A DNA stretch of 64,000 bases from Cytobacillus oceanisediminis (GTDB taxonomy: Bacteria > Bacillota > Bacilli > Bacillales > Cytobacillaceae), in NCBI RefSeq assembly GCF_007830235.1, contig NZ_VLKI01000005.1, forward strand, positions 62,001 through 126,000. The letters are read 5' to 3'. The notes below the pieces were generated by a model, which did not search any database, was not told where the DNA came from, and saw only the letters and a program-made list of their open reading frames with translations. Below are positions 19,898-27,620 of the stretch, in pieces. The translations under genes were made by a program, and so were the position numbers. The stretch's first letter is position 1. Each line of letters starts with the position of its first letter.

Positions 19898-19940
19898 ATT
19901 ATAGGTCATATAAAAAAAGAAATATGTGATGTACATCACA
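19898..19940 (-). promoter_or_regulatory. hmp promoter with Fnr/CRP-type palindrome at -41.5
   Basis: On the minus strand a perfect TATAAT -10 occupies 19903-19898. A 16-bp perfect palindrome TGTGATGTACATCACA (19925-19940) has the TGTGA-N6-TCACA form of Fnr/CRP-family sites. If transcription starts 7 bases after the -10 (about 19891), the palindrome is centred at -41.5, the classic class II activator position, and replaces the poor -35 (CATATT). An NsrR-type repressor reading the inner GATGTACATC is an alternative. Factor identity is inference. Confidence 0.65.
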
Positions 19941-20040
19941 CTATTAAAAATAACAAAAACATTTAAAGAGCTAAAAAAGGAAAAATACTGACAAAATCCG
20001 AAGGGAATAGGGAAAATTTCTATCGTTTTGCTTACAGAAA

Positions 20041-20074
20041 GTGACACACTTTATCTCCTGTTATGCGCTATACT
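20041..20074 (+). promoter_or_regulatory. spoIIG promoter (SigA with 22-bp spacer, Spo0A-type)
   Basis: GTGACA (20041-20046) and TATACT (20069-20074) are separated by exactly 22 bp. The B. subtilis spoIIG promoter is known for SigA elements with this abnormal 22-bp spacing that need Spo0A~P. A 0A-box-like TTTTGTCA on the minus strand (19990-19997) lies near -88, and a weaker match overlaps the -35 element, similar to the two Spo0A sites of B. subtilis. The boxes are degenerate, but the spacing is distinctive. Confidence 0.65.
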
Positions 20075-20086
20075 TTTTTCTAACAG

Positions 20087-20136
20087 AATCATAGCATCAT
20101 AGCTTCCACAAAATTTTGGAGGCTTTCACTATGATT
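20087..20136 (+). other. Hairpin at the 5' end of the spoIIG transcript
   Basis: AATCATAG (20087-20094) pairs perfectly with CTATGATT (20129-20136), and inside it AGCTTCC pairs with GGAGGCT around a 10-base loop with one mismatch. With a start near 20081 the hairpin begins about 6 bases into the RNA. It might stabilise the mRNA or be a remnant of a terminator; TTTATTT after it is a poor T tract. Confidence 0.5.
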
Positions 20137-20171
20137 TATTTAAGTGCTTAGCTTTTTAAGGGGGAAGATAA

Positions 20172-21110
20172 TTGGCGGTATATTTGGATATTATCTGGGC
20201 ATTAAACTTTATGTTTGATAGCCTCCTCCTGTATTTGACAGCCATTATTTTAAAAAGAGAAGTTCGTCTCTGGAGAGTTTTTGCAGGAGGCTTGATAGGT
20301 TCGGTTATTATTTTATTAGTTTTTACTCCATTAAATGCCTATTCTGGACACCCCATAACAAAATTATTATTTTCTGCTGCCATGGTATTTACCGCATTTG
20401 GCTTTAAGCGGTTACGTTACTTTTTAAAAGGACTTATGACTTTTTATTTTGCTACATTTCTAATTGGAGGATCCTTGATCGGCATCCATTATTTTATTAA
20501 ATTCGATTTTCAGCTTTCTTCTTCAGTTATGCTGGCAAGTGTTAAAGGATTTGGAGACCCGATCAGCTGGCTGTTCGTGCTGCTGGGCTTTCCGCTAGCC
20601 TGGCATTTTTCAAAAAGGAATATTGAAGGAATTGAAATGACCAAAATTCAATATGATTCCTTGGTCCAAGTCCTAATTGTTATTGAGGAAAAGGAATATC
20701 GTTTTAAAGGCCTGATTGACAGCGGCAACCAGCTTTATGATCCTATTTCGAAGATGCCGGTCATGTTTATTTCGATTAAAGACAGGCTTGAACAGTTTCC
20801 TCAAGAAATAATAAAAATTGCTGGAAACCCTGAAGAATTAATACTAGGAAATGAATCGATCGGCGGAGAATGGGAGCATAAAATGAGGGTTATACCTTGC
20901 AAGGTAGTTGGACAAGAACATCAGCTTATCATTGCTTTAAAACCTGACCGCATCGTCCTTGAAAAAGAAAATGAAATAATCGAAGCAGAAAGGGGATTGG
21001 TCTCCTTTTCCTTGCAGCAGCTTTCCGCTGATGATGCTTTCCAATGTATCGTTCATCCTAAAATGCTTACTGGCATAAGTAAAATGAAGCCAGATGCAAA
21101 GGTAAGTTAA
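20172..21110 (+). CDS. spoIIGA: Pro-SigE processing protease SpoIIGA
   Basis: Membrane aspartic protease of the sporulation septum that removes the SigE pro-sequence after the SpoIIR signal. 312 aa. Five N-terminal membrane segments within residues 1-155, then a cytoplasmic protease domain with the catalytic DSG in [14 protein letters not shown] (about residue 183). TTG start with GGGGGAAG. Followed by sigE after 44 bp, its substrate, in the spoIIG operon. Confidence 0.96.
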   Translation: MAVYLDIIWALNFMFDSLLLYLTAIILKREVRLWRVFAGGLIGSVIILLVFTPLNAYSGHPITKLLFSAAMVFTAFGFKRLRYFLKGLMTFYFATFLIGGSLIGIHYFIKFDFQLSSSVMLASVKGFGDPISWLFVLLGFPLAWHFSKRNIEGIEMTKIQYDSLVQVLIVIEEKEYRFKGLIDSGNQLYDPISKMPVMFISIKDRLEQFPQEIIKIAGNPEELILGNESIGGEWEHKMRVIPCKVVGQEHQLIIALKPDRIVLEKENEIIEAERGLVSFSLQQLSADDAFQCIVHPKMLTGISKMKPDAKVS

Positions 21111-21154
21111 TATACTATACTCTGCAAAAACATAATTTAGAAGGAGGACAATTC

Positions 21155-21874
21155 ATGAAAAAGTTAAAACTTCGCTTATCCTATTATTGGTATAAATTAT
21201 TAATTAAGCTGGGGATCAAAACAGATGAAGTTTATTATATAGGCGGCAGCGAAGCACTCCCTCCTCCTCTCAGCAAGGAAGAAGAAGAAATGCTGTTAAT
21301 TAAGCTCCCGAAAGGGGATAAAGCTGCAAGATCCATTCTGATTGAAAGAAACCTTAGGTTAGTTGTTTATATTGCGAGAAAGTTTGAAAACACGGGCATC
21401 AATATTGAGGATTTGATCAGCATTGGAACAATCGGTCTGATTAAAGCGGTAAATACCTTTAACCCTGAGAAAAAAATCAAGCTGGCTACATACGCTTCCC
21501 GATGTATAGAGAATGAGATTCTTATGTACTTAAGAAGAAATAATAAAATTCGCTCTGAAGTCTCCTTCGATGAACCATTAAATATAGATTGGGATGGGAA
21601 TGAATTGCTGCTTTCCGATGTTCTTGGCACTGAGGATGACATTATTACCAAGGACCTGGAAGCAAATGTTGATAAAAAGCTGCTGCTAAAGGCTTTGCAC
21701 CAGCTTTCAGACAGGGAGAAGCAGATCATGGAGCTGAGGTTTGGGCTTGGGTCTGGGGAAGAAAAAACCCAAAAAGACGTGGCAGATATGCTTGGAATTT
21801 CCCAGTCTTATATATCCCGCCTTGAAAAAAGAATCATTAAAAGATTGAAGAAGGAATTTAATAAGATGGTATAG
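21155..21874 (+). CDS. sigE: RNA polymerase sigma factor SigE (mother-cell early)
   Basis: First mother-cell-specific sigma factor. 239 aa, the B. subtilis length. N-terminal pro-sequence [20 protein letters not shown] with amphipathic character and the DEVYYIGG processing region at about residues 24-31, where SpoIIGA-dependent cleavage occurs in the family. Region 2 ([26 protein letters not shown] and [13 protein letters not shown]-type [13 protein letters not shown]) and region 4 helix-turn-helix ([23 protein letters not shown]) are intact. AGAAGGAGG ribosome site. Confidence 0.98.
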   Translation: MKKLKLRLSYYWYKLLIKLGIKTDEVYYIGGSEALPPPLSKEEEEMLLIKLPKGDKAARSILIERNLRLVVYIARKFENTGINIEDLISIGTIGLIKAVNTFNPEKKIKLATYASRCIENEILMYLRRNNKIRSEVSFDEPLNIDWDGNELLLSDVLGTEDDIITKDLEANVDKKLLLKALHQLSDREKQIMELRFGLGSGEEKTQKDVADMLGISQSYISRLEKRIIKRLKKEFNKMV

Positions 21875-21995
21875 AAAATTCAGAACAGTTTTTAAGGAAT
21901 CATATCAATAATTTTTTTACAAAAATTTGCAAGTGAAAAACCTAGTGTTCATGATGTTTTGAGCATTTGCCCATCCGAAGGGCAGAATAGCAGGT

Positions 21996-22023
21996 GCATA
22001 TTTTTCCTCCTCCAGGAGATACT
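21996..22023 (+). promoter_or_regulatory. Candidate SigF promoter of sigG
   Basis: -35 GCATA (21996-22000), 14-base spacer, -10 GGAGATACT (22015-22023) which fits the SigF pattern GGnnAnAnT at every fixed position. sigG is a forespore SigF target in B. subtilis. Transcription would start near 22030, giving a leader of about 32 bases that still contains CTCCT and AGGAG but not the upstream arm of the larger hairpin. Confidence 0.6.
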
Positions 22024-22057
22024 GTTTTTTGTACAGCAGCTCCTGTGAGGAGGGAAA
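22002..22057 (+). promoter_or_regulatory. sigG leader hairpins masking the ribosome-binding site
   Basis: In a read-through RNA, TTTTCCTCCTC (22002-22012) can pair with GAGGAGGGAAA (22047-22057, one G-U), stacked on AGGAG / CTCCT (22014-22018, 22040-22044), burying the whole Shine-Dalgarno AGGAGGG (22048-22054). In the shorter RNA from the SigF promoter the left arm is missing, and a small CTCCT-GTG-AGGAG hairpin (22040-22052) can form over the same site. B. subtilis sigG also has a leader hairpin that lowers translation. Confidence 0.65.
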
Positions 22058-22061
22058 TGGA

Positions 22062-22841
22062 TTGACTCGAAATAAAGTAGAAATTTGCGGTGTTGATACT
22101 TCAAAGCTTCCAGTTTTAAAAAACGAAGAAATGAGAGAGCTCTTCAAGCAAATGCATAAGGGGGATATAACCGCACGGGAAAAACTCGTCAACGGCAACT
22201 TGCGTCTCGTCTTAAGTGTGATCCAGCGATTTAATAACAGAGGCGAATTTGTTGATGACCTGTTCCAGGTCGGCTGTATCGGTCTCATGAAATCTATTGA
22301 TAATTTTGATTTAAGTCAAAACGTTAAGTTTTCCACCTATGCAGTCCCAATGATTATAGGGGAAATCCGAAGGTATCTGCGGGATAATAACCCTATTCGC
22401 GTATCGCGATCATTAAGGGATATTGCTTATAAAGCGCTGCAAGTGCGAGAACGCTTGATGAGTAAAACCTCAAGAGAACCGACAGCAGAAGAAATTGCCA
22501 AAGAGCTAGATGTTCCGCATGAGGAAATTGTTTTCGCATTGGATGCGATCCAAGATCCTGTTTCCTTATTTGAACCGATCTATAATGATGGAGGAGATCC
22601 GATTTACGTGATGGATCAATTGAGCGATGAACGCAACAAGGATATTCAATGGATTGAGGAAATAGCATTAAAAGAAGGTATGCGGAGGCTGAATGAAAGA
22701 GAAAAGCTGATTCTAAGGAAACGCTTCTTCCAGGGTAAAACCCAAATGGAAGTGGCCGAGGAAATTGGAATTTCCCAGGCACAAGTCTCCAGGCTGGAAA
22801 AAGCGGCCATTAAGCAAATGAATAAAAATATTCAAAGCTGA
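22062..22841 (+). CDS. sigG: RNA polymerase sigma factor SigG (forespore late)
   Basis: Late forespore sigma factor. I take TTG 22062 (TRNKVEICGVDTSKLPVL, 259 aa) because AGGAGGG is 7 bases before it and the N-terminus then matches B. subtilis SigG; an upstream GTG at 22029 lies before the ribosome site. Region 2 (NLRLVLSVIQRFNNRGEFVDD, VKFSTYAVPMIIGEIRRYLR), region 3 and region 4 HTH (TQMEVAEEIGISQAQVSRLEKA) are complete. The leader structures and SigF promoter candidate are listed separately. Follows sigE by 187 bp, so spoIIG read-through can enter it. Confidence 0.97.
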   Translation: MTRNKVEICGVDTSKLPVLKNEEMRELFKQMHKGDITAREKLVNGNLRLVLSVIQRFNNRGEFVDDLFQVGCIGLMKSIDNFDLSQNVKFSTYAVPMIIGEIRRYLRDNNPIRVSRSLRDIAYKALQVRERLMSKTSREPTAEEIAKELDVPHEEIVFALDAIQDPVSLFEPIYNDGGDPIYVMDQLSDERNKDIQWIEEIALKEGMRRLNEREKLILRKRFFQGKTQMEVAEEIGISQAQVSRLEKAAIKQMNKNIQS

Positions 22842-22864
22842 GCAGCCATTTTGGCTGCTTTTTG
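22841..22864 (+). terminator. Intrinsic terminator after sigG
   Basis: AGCAGCC / GGCTGCT 7-bp stem (22841-22847, 22853-22859), 5-base loop, then TTTTT. The left arm includes the last base of the sigG stop codon. Confidence 0.88.
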
Positions 22865-22970
22865 CTTTACCCAGCCTTTAGCTTTTATACTTTTCGCTCC
22901 TTTTCTAACATTTTTCCTATAGCAGCAAACATATATTTAATAAGAACATAAAATTGGGAGTGAAGTCTCG

Positions 22971-23240
22971 ATGGTGAAAATATCTGAATTTCAGATGAAG
23001 GATGTTGTAAATGTTGCGGATGGCAGAAAGCTTGGGAATATAGGGGATATTGACATCAATATAAACACTGGCAAAATCGAAGCAGTTGTCATAGGTGGAG
23101 CAGGAAAAGTATTAGGCTTTTTCGGCAAGGATGAGGACATTGTCATTCCGTGGAAAAACATATTGAAAATCGGCGAAGATGTCATATTGGTTCGCTATAA
23201 AGACACACATGAGCTGAAATATATCGAGGAACAGGCGTAA
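22971..23240 (+). CDS. ylmC: PRC-barrel sporulation protein YlmC/YmxH family
   Basis: 89-aa PRC-barrel domain protein (MKDVVNVADGRKLGNIGDIDININTGKIEAVVIGG) of the YlmC/YmxH family, of unknown biochemical role, usually next to sigG in Bacillaceae. Preceded by GGGAGTGA. A -10-like CATAAAAT with an ATA upstream resembles a SigE promoter, but the spacing is about 3 bases short. Separated from ylmD by 70 bp. Confidence 0.88.
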   Translation: MVKISEFQMKDVVNVADGRKLGNIGDIDININTGKIEAVVIGGAGKVLGFFGKDEDIVIPWKNILKIGEDVILVRYKDTHELKYIEEQA

Positions 23241-23310
23241 AGATCGGTTATAGCTGTAAACGGGGCTAACTGTATGGTAAACTATAGAAAAATAAGATGG
23301 GGTTAAAAGT

Positions 23311-24132
23311 ATGGAACCATTTTCTCTTAGAAATAAAGAGTATTTTGTGATAAAAGAATGGACAGATCGTTTTCCTAATATAACAGCAGGATTCACCACC
23401 AAGATTGGAGGCTGCAGCCAAAATGAGTTTAATGCTCTTAATGTAGGGCTGCATGTGAATGACAGCTATGAAGCGGTCAGCCAAAATCGCAAGCATGTGG
23501 CTGGCTTGCTTGGTTTTTCTCCAGATAAATGGGTTGGTGCGGAACAATCACATGAAGTAAGAATCCAAAAGATATCCAAGGATGACCAGGGAAAGGGCGC
23601 GCTTGTATATGAGGATTCTTTTCCAGGCACTGACGGGTTTTTTACATATGATAAGGATGTGCTATTAACTCTCTGTTATGCAGATTGTGTGCCGCTTTAT
23701 TTTTTGCACGAAAAAACTGGAGCAATAGGTATTGCCCATGCAGGCTGGAAGGGTACAGTCGGGGGAATTGGCAGAGAAATGGCCAAGTTTTACAGCAATG
23801 AAGGAATCGATTTAGGTGAGGTTCGAGCGGTAATCGGGCCGTCCATTTGCAAGAATTGTTACATTGTTGATGATCGTGTCATTTCAAAAGTGCAAAAAAT
23901 ACTAGAAGATGTCGAGATAAAGCCATATAATTTAATTAATGACAATCAGTACCATCTAGACTTGAAAGAGCTGAATAAGCAAATTCTTTTGAGTGCTGGT
24001 ATTTTAGAAGCTAATATTACGATTACGGAATATTGTACAAGCTGCCATCAGGACTATTTCTTCTCCCATCGAAGAGATAAAGGGAGAACAGGAAGAATGA
24101 TGAGCTTTATCGGATGGAAGGAGGAAGTCTGA
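23311..24132 (+). CDS. ylmD: YfiH/YlmD family purine nucleoside phosphorylase (laccase-domain)
   Basis: 273 aa, multicopper-polyphenol-oxidase-like fold; family members act on purine nucleosides (adenosine/inosine phosphorolysis and deamination). Zinc/copper ligand motifs visible: the ADCVPLYF cysteine, HAGWKGTVGGIG histidine, and CHQDYFFSHRRDKGRTGR near the C-terminus, which is highly conserved. First gene of the ylmD-ylmE-sepF-ylmG-ylmH run. Only a weak GGGGTT ribosome site. Confidence 0.9.
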   Translation: MEPFSLRNKEYFVIKEWTDRFPNITAGFTTKIGGCSQNEFNALNVGLHVNDSYEAVSQNRKHVAGLLGFSPDKWVGAEQSHEVRIQKISKDDQGKGALVYEDSFPGTDGFFTYDKDVLLTLCYADCVPLYFLHEKTGAIGIAHAGWKGTVGGIGREMAKFYSNEGIDLGEVRAVIGPSICKNCYIVDDRVISKVQKILEDVEIKPYNLINDNQYHLDLKELNKQILLSAGILEANITITEYCTSCHQDYFFSHRRDKGRTGRMMSFIGWKEEV

Positions 24133-24138
24133 AGCTAA

Positions 24139-24828
24139 ATGAAAGTTGAAGAGAATTTAAAGCAAATAAAGTCTGCCATTCTGAAAGCGTGCGAAAAAGT
24201 GGACCGTAATCCTGAGGATATAACAGTTATTGCGGTTACCAAATATGTTTCAGCAGAAAGGGCCCAGGAAGCCCTTGAGACCGGGATTGATCATTTAGGT
24301 GAAAACAGAGATGATGGACTCCTTGCTAAGTGGGAAGTTTTAAAGGACAAGCCGACCTGGCACTTTATCGGTACACTTCAAACCCGAAAGGTAAAAAGCA
24401 TTATTGATAAGGTTGATTTTATCCATTCACTGGACCGGATTTCCCTTGCAAAGGAAATTGATAAGCGGGCAGCAAAAAAAATAAATTGTTTTGTTCAGGT
24501 CAATGTTTCTGGGGAAGAGTCCAAACAGGGAATTAATCCTGAAGATGTGGCTGAATTCATTTCAAGCATGGCAGAGTATAAGAACCTGAACATTATCGGT
24601 CTTATGACGATGGCGCCGTTCACTTCCGATGAAGATTTGCTGCGTTCCTGTTTCCGGAAGCTGAAGGACATTCAAGCAGAGGTGAGAGATCTTAATTACG
24701 ATTTTGCTCCATGCACTGAGCTTTCAATGGGCATGTCCAACGATTTTGCCATCGCCATTGAAGAAGGGTCTACCATGGTGAGAATTGGAACTGCTTTAGT
24801 AGGCGAAAAGGATCAGGAGGTTCAATAA
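24139..24828 (+). CDS. ylmE: PLP homeostasis protein YggS/YlmE family
   Basis: 229-aa pyridoxal-phosphate-binding TIM-barrel protein of the YggS/PROSC family, thought to buffer PLP in the cytoplasm; no enzyme reaction is known. PLP lysine in [10 protein letters not shown] (about residue 36), [26 protein letters not shown], and the phosphate site [28 protein letters not shown]. The family usually has GENxVQ after the HLGE motif; here it reads GENRDDG, as in Bacillus. Two bases before sepF. Confidence 0.93.
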   Translation: MKVEENLKQIKSAILKACEKVDRNPEDITVIAVTKYVSAERAQEALETGIDHLGENRDDGLLAKWEVLKDKPTWHFIGTLQTRKVKSIIDKVDFIHSLDRISLAKEIDKRAAKKINCFVQVNVSGEESKQGINPEDVAEFISSMAEYKNLNIIGLMTMAPFTSDEDLLRSCFRKLKDIQAEVRDLNYDFAPCTELSMGMSNDFAIAIEEGSTMVRIGTALVGEKDQEVQ

Positions 24829-24829
24829 A

Positions 24830-25276
24830 ATGAGTATAAAATCAAAATTTAAAACATTTTTCTTCCTGGATGATGAATATGACTATAAGGAAGAGGAAAT
24901 CATCGAAGAAGAAAGAGAACCGGTAAAGCAGGTGCAGAAACAGCAGCAGCCAGTTCAAAAGCAAAATATTGTCAGCCTGCAAAGTGTGCAGAAATCTTCT
25001 AAAGTAGTCCTTGTTGAACCCCGTGTGTATGCGGAAGCACAGGATATTGCTGATCAGCTAAAAAATAGAAGGGCCGTTGTGGTGAACTTGCAAAGAATTG
25101 ATAAGGATCAGGCCAAACGGATCGTTGATTTTTTAAGCGGAACAGTTTATGCCATCGGCGGAGATATTCAAAAGGTCGGGACAGATATTTTCTTATGCAC
25201 GCCTGATAACGTTGAAGTTTCGGGAAGCATCTCTCAATTGATGAAGGAACAAGAATTCGAAAGTACGAGGTGGTAA
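24830..25276 (+). CDS. sepF: Cell-division protein SepF
   Basis: FtsZ-binding protein that forms rings and arcs and anchors the Z ring. 148 aa. N-terminal amphipathic membrane helix ([19 protein letters not shown]), a Gln/Glu-rich linker, and a C-terminal SepF domain ([39 protein letters not shown]). Ribosome site GGAGG inside the end of ylmE. Its place in the ylm cluster with divIVA nearby matches other Gram-positives. Confidence 0.95.
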   Translation: MSIKSKFKTFFFLDDEYDYKEEEIIEEEREPVKQVQKQQQPVQKQNIVSLQSVQKSSKVVLVEPRVYAEAQDIADQLKNRRAVVVNLQRIDKDQAKRIVDFLSGTVYAIGGDIQKVGTDIFLCTPDNVEVSGSISQLMKEQEFESTRW

Positions 25277-25282
25277 CACTTA

Positions 25283-25546
25283 ATGGAATTTTTATTTGGA
25301 ATCTTATCACAAGCAATTTATTATTATTCATGGGCATTAATCATTTATATTCTGCTGTCCTGGTTTCCGAATGCGAGAGAGTCAGCTTTTGGCCAGTTTC
25401 TTGCCAGAATTTGCGAACCATATCTTGAACCATTCCGTAAGATCATTCCTCCGCTTGGCATGATTGATATTTCACCAATCGTTGCCATTTTGGTCCTGCG
25501 TTTTGCTACTGGAGGATTGCACCAGTTGTATCAATGGATTGCTTAA
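25283..25546 (+). CDS. ylmG: YggT-family membrane protein YlmG
   Basis: 87-aa membrane protein with two hydrophobic segments ([17 protein letters not shown] and [15 protein letters not shown]) and the family motif [22 protein letters not shown]. Function in bacteria is unclear; linked to membrane or division homeostasis by its conserved place beside sepF. Ends 4 bases before a terminator. Confidence 0.92.
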   Translation: MEFLFGILSQAIYYYSWALIIYILLSWFPNARESAFGQFLARICEPYLEPFRKIIPPLGMIDISPIVAILVLRFATGGLHQLYQWIA

Positions 25547-25550
25547 GCAT

Positions 25551-25579
25551 AAAAAAGGGGGCTTATAAGGCCCTTTTTT
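25551..25579. terminator. Terminator after ylmG
   Basis: AAAAAAGGG / CCCTTTTTT (25551-25559, 25571-25579) with an 11-base loop; it can act in both directions. It separates ylmH from the upstream genes, and repeat copy 3 is inserted 10 bases beyond. Confidence 0.8.
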
Positions 25580-25589
25580 ATTTTGTAAA

Positions 25590-25831
25590 GGCTGTGTTAA
25601 TGCTCAATGTTGATTTTAGCACCCTGTTGGTTGGAGCGGAAGGCACGAGATCCTCGAAATTGCTAACGCATTTTCTTCGTGCGGTGTTTATTCGTGGAAG
25701 CTTATTCAATGTCCTGCGGGAGAAGCGTGTCGCGGGAGACCCCGCAGGCGCGAATGCGTCGAGGAGCGTCGGACCGCCCTCTGTTCGCTGAGCTTCTTGA
25801 GCGGAAATCAACAGGCCAATTTAACACAGCC
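25590..25831 (+). repeat. MITE-like repeat, copy 3 (upstream of ylmH), with 8-bp target duplication
   Basis: Best-preserved copy, 242 bp. GGCTGTGTTAA at the left end is perfectly inverted as TTAACACAGCC at the right. It is flanked on both sides by TTTGTAAA (25582-25589 and 25832-25839), a perfect 8-bp direct repeat that marks insertion. The interior has a GC-rich CTGCGGG / CCCGCAGG pair and subterminal GTTGATT / AATCAAC arms. The ylmH ribosome site AAAGGAGGC begins just past the duplication, so the element forms part of the ylmH leader. Confidence 0.92.
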
Positions 25832-25857
25832 TTTGTAAAAAGGAGGCTTTGATTTAA

Positions 25858-26631
25858 ATGAGCATCTATCAGCACTTCCGTCCGGAAGAAAAAGAGGTTA
25901 TTGACCAGGTCCTCAATTGGAAGGATCAGGTGGAAAATACATACGCTCCAAAGCTCACCGATTTTCTTGATCCGAGGGAGCAGCATATTCTTAAAAGCAT
26001 AATAGGCCAGCATTCAGGGATACAGTGGGATTTATTTGGAGGTATACCTAACGCAGAGAGGAAAAGGGCTCTTATATTCCCTGATTATTACGAAAGTGAT
26101 AAGGATGATTTTCAGATTTGCTTATTTGAAGTTGAATATCCAAAAAAGTTTATTACACTCGAACATCGCCAGGTTTTAGGCAGCCTGATGTCCCTTGGAT
26201 TGAAGCGAGGGAAATTCGGGGATATTCTTTTCGAAGACGACAGGATCCAATTCTTTGTTTCTGAAGAAGTTGAGGACTATATTCGCCTTCAGCTGGAGTC
26301 AATCGGCAGAGCTTCTGTAACTCTTAGCAAGCTGCCCTTTGCTGAATCGATTCAAACCAGTGAGGAATGGCGGGAATGTTCTGTCACATCAACCTCCTTA
26401 AGGCTTGATACAGTCATTTCAGCCGTATACAATATCTCCAGGCAAAAATCCCAGCTTTTTATCCAGCAGGGAATGGTTAAAGTCAATTGGACATTAATTG
26501 AAAACCCCTCCTTTGAATGCAAAGAAGGAGATATGATTTCAGTCAGGGGACAAGGGCGTTCCAAAATCATGGGGATTGAAGGGAAAACCAAGAAGGAAAA
26601 ATGGAGAATTATCGCCGGAAGGCAAAAATAA
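25858..26631 (+). CDS. ylmH: S4-domain RNA-binding protein YlmH
   Basis: 257-aa protein with an N-terminal YlmH-specific domain and a C-terminal S4 RNA-binding domain (residues about 180-245: SLRLDTVISAVYNISRQKSQLFIQQGMVKVNW). B. subtilis YlmH acts in ribosome-associated quality control, which makes the nearby rqcH gene notable. Ribosome site AAAGGAGGC lies at the right edge of repeat copy 3. Confidence 0.92.
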   Translation: MSIYQHFRPEEKEVIDQVLNWKDQVENTYAPKLTDFLDPREQHILKSIIGQHSGIQWDLFGGIPNAERKRALIFPDYYESDKDDFQICLFEVEYPKKFITLEHRQVLGSLMSLGLKRGKFGDILFEDDRIQFFVSEEVEDYIRLQLESIGRASVTLSKLPFAESIQTSEEWRECSVTSTSLRLDTVISAVYNISRQKSQLFIQQGMVKVNWTLIENPSFECKEGDMISVRGQGRSKIMGIEGKTKKEKWRIIAGRQK

Positions 26632-26694
26632 TTTAAAATAATGCAGGAAATTGAAGCAACCTGTCGAATAAATAAATCAAAAGATAGCGGAGTC

Positions 26695-26703
26695 TGTTAT
26701 AAT
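26695..26703 (+). promoter_or_regulatory. divIVA extended -10 promoter
   Basis: TGTTATAAT (26695-26703) combines the TGn extension with a perfect TATAAT -10. The -35 region (AATCAA) is poor, as is usual for extended -10 promoters. It lies 66 bases upstream of the divIVA start. Confidence 0.55.
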
Positions 26704-26768
26704 GAAAAAGAACCAGCAGGCTCAGACAAATTTTTACATAAGAACAACAGACCTGGGAGGTGGCACCT

Positions 26769-27287
26769 ATGCCATTAACACCGTTAGATATTCATAACAA
26801 GGAATTCAGCAAAGGATTCCGCGGATATGATGAAGATGAAGTAAATGAGTTCCTCGACCAAATCATTAAAGATTATGAAATCCTGATTAGGGAGAAAAAG
26901 GAGCTTGAAGAGAAGCTTAATGAAGTTAACGATCGCATTGGCCACTTTACCACAATTGAAGAGACTTTGAATAAATCCATTGTGGTGGCACAGGAAGCTG
27001 CAGAAGAAGTTAAGCGCAATGCCCATAAGGAAGCAAAGCTGATCATTAAAGAAGCGGAAAAGAATGCTGACCGGATTGTTAATGAGTCGTTATCAAAAGC
27101 CAGAAAAATAGCTTTGGATATCGAAGACTTGAAGAAACAATCCAAAGTATTCAGAACCCGTTTCAAAATGCTAGTTGAAGCACAGCTTGATATGCTGAAC
27201 AATGATGATTGGGATCATTTAATGGAGTATAAGCTTGACTCTACAGACCTAAAATCATTAAAAGAAGAGGAAGAATCACTGGCTTGA
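26769..27287 (+). CDS. divIVA: Polar/septal cell-division protein DivIVA
   Basis: Coiled-coil protein that marks negatively curved membrane at septa and poles and places MinCD and, in sporulation, RacA. 172 aa. N-terminal lipid-binding domain PLTPLDIHNKEFSKGFRGYDEDEVNEFLDQI, then long coiled coils. ATG 26769 has GGGAGGTGG upstream; a GTG at 26760 overlaps that site. Its stop codon lies inside the -35 of the ileS promoter. Confidence 0.97.
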   Translation: MPLTPLDIHNKEFSKGFRGYDEDEVNEFLDQIIKDYEILIREKKELEEKLNEVNDRIGHFTTIEETLNKSIVVAQEAAEEVKRNAHKEAKLIIKEAEKNADRIVNESLSKARKIALDIEDLKKQSKVFRTRFKMLVEAQLDMLNNDDWDHLMEYKLDSTDLKSLKEEEESLA

Positions 27288-27313
27288 CGAAAGCCGGAGA
27301 TATCGCATATAAT
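27284..27313 (+). promoter_or_regulatory. SigA promoter of ileS
   Basis: TTGACG (27284-27289), 18-base spacer, TATAAT (27308-27313). The -35 overlaps the divIVA stop codon. Start would be near 27320, just ahead of the T-box leader. Confidence 0.8.
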
Positions 27314-27329
27314 TTTAAAACAAAGTAAA

Positions 27330-27620
27330 TACCATGTTTATGAACGATGAGAGGGACAGTACAGTTTTTTTAGCTTAAGTGCAGAAGTGCATGTGCACTC
27401 TGTTAGCGAGCCGGGGACGGTGGAAGCCCGGGGATAAGCAGAGAATTGGAAAATCACCCTTGAGTTCCTTGCCGAACATTCTTTAGAACGAGTAGGCCAA
27501 GGCGAATCATTCACGTTAAGAATGCTTTGAGCGGATGGAATTGAGTAATTCCGTCTACAAGGGTGGTACCGCGGGAGAATAAAACCTTCTCGTCCCTTTT
27601 TGGGATGAGAGGGTTTTTTG
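27330..27620 (+). promoter_or_regulatory. T-box riboswitch (tRNA-Ile) of ileS
   Basis: Stem I elements GATGAG and GGGACAGTA near 27346-27363, AGCGAGCCGGGGACGGTGG region, and a specifier-loop segment GGAAAATCACCC at about 27448-27459 whose ATC fits isoleucine. The T-box core AAGGGTGGTACCGCGG is at 27559-27574; its TGGT bulge pairs with an ACCA 3' end, right for tRNA-Ile. The terminator stem AACCTTCTCGTCCC / GGGATGAGAGGGTT is followed by TTTTTTG. Uncharged tRNA-Ile should favour the antiterminator and turn on ileS. Confidence 0.95.

Noticed and set aside
22931-22955. SigE-like promoter before ylmC (ACATATAT and CATAAAAT)
   Set aside because: Same short spacing as the spoVD case; not strong enough alone.
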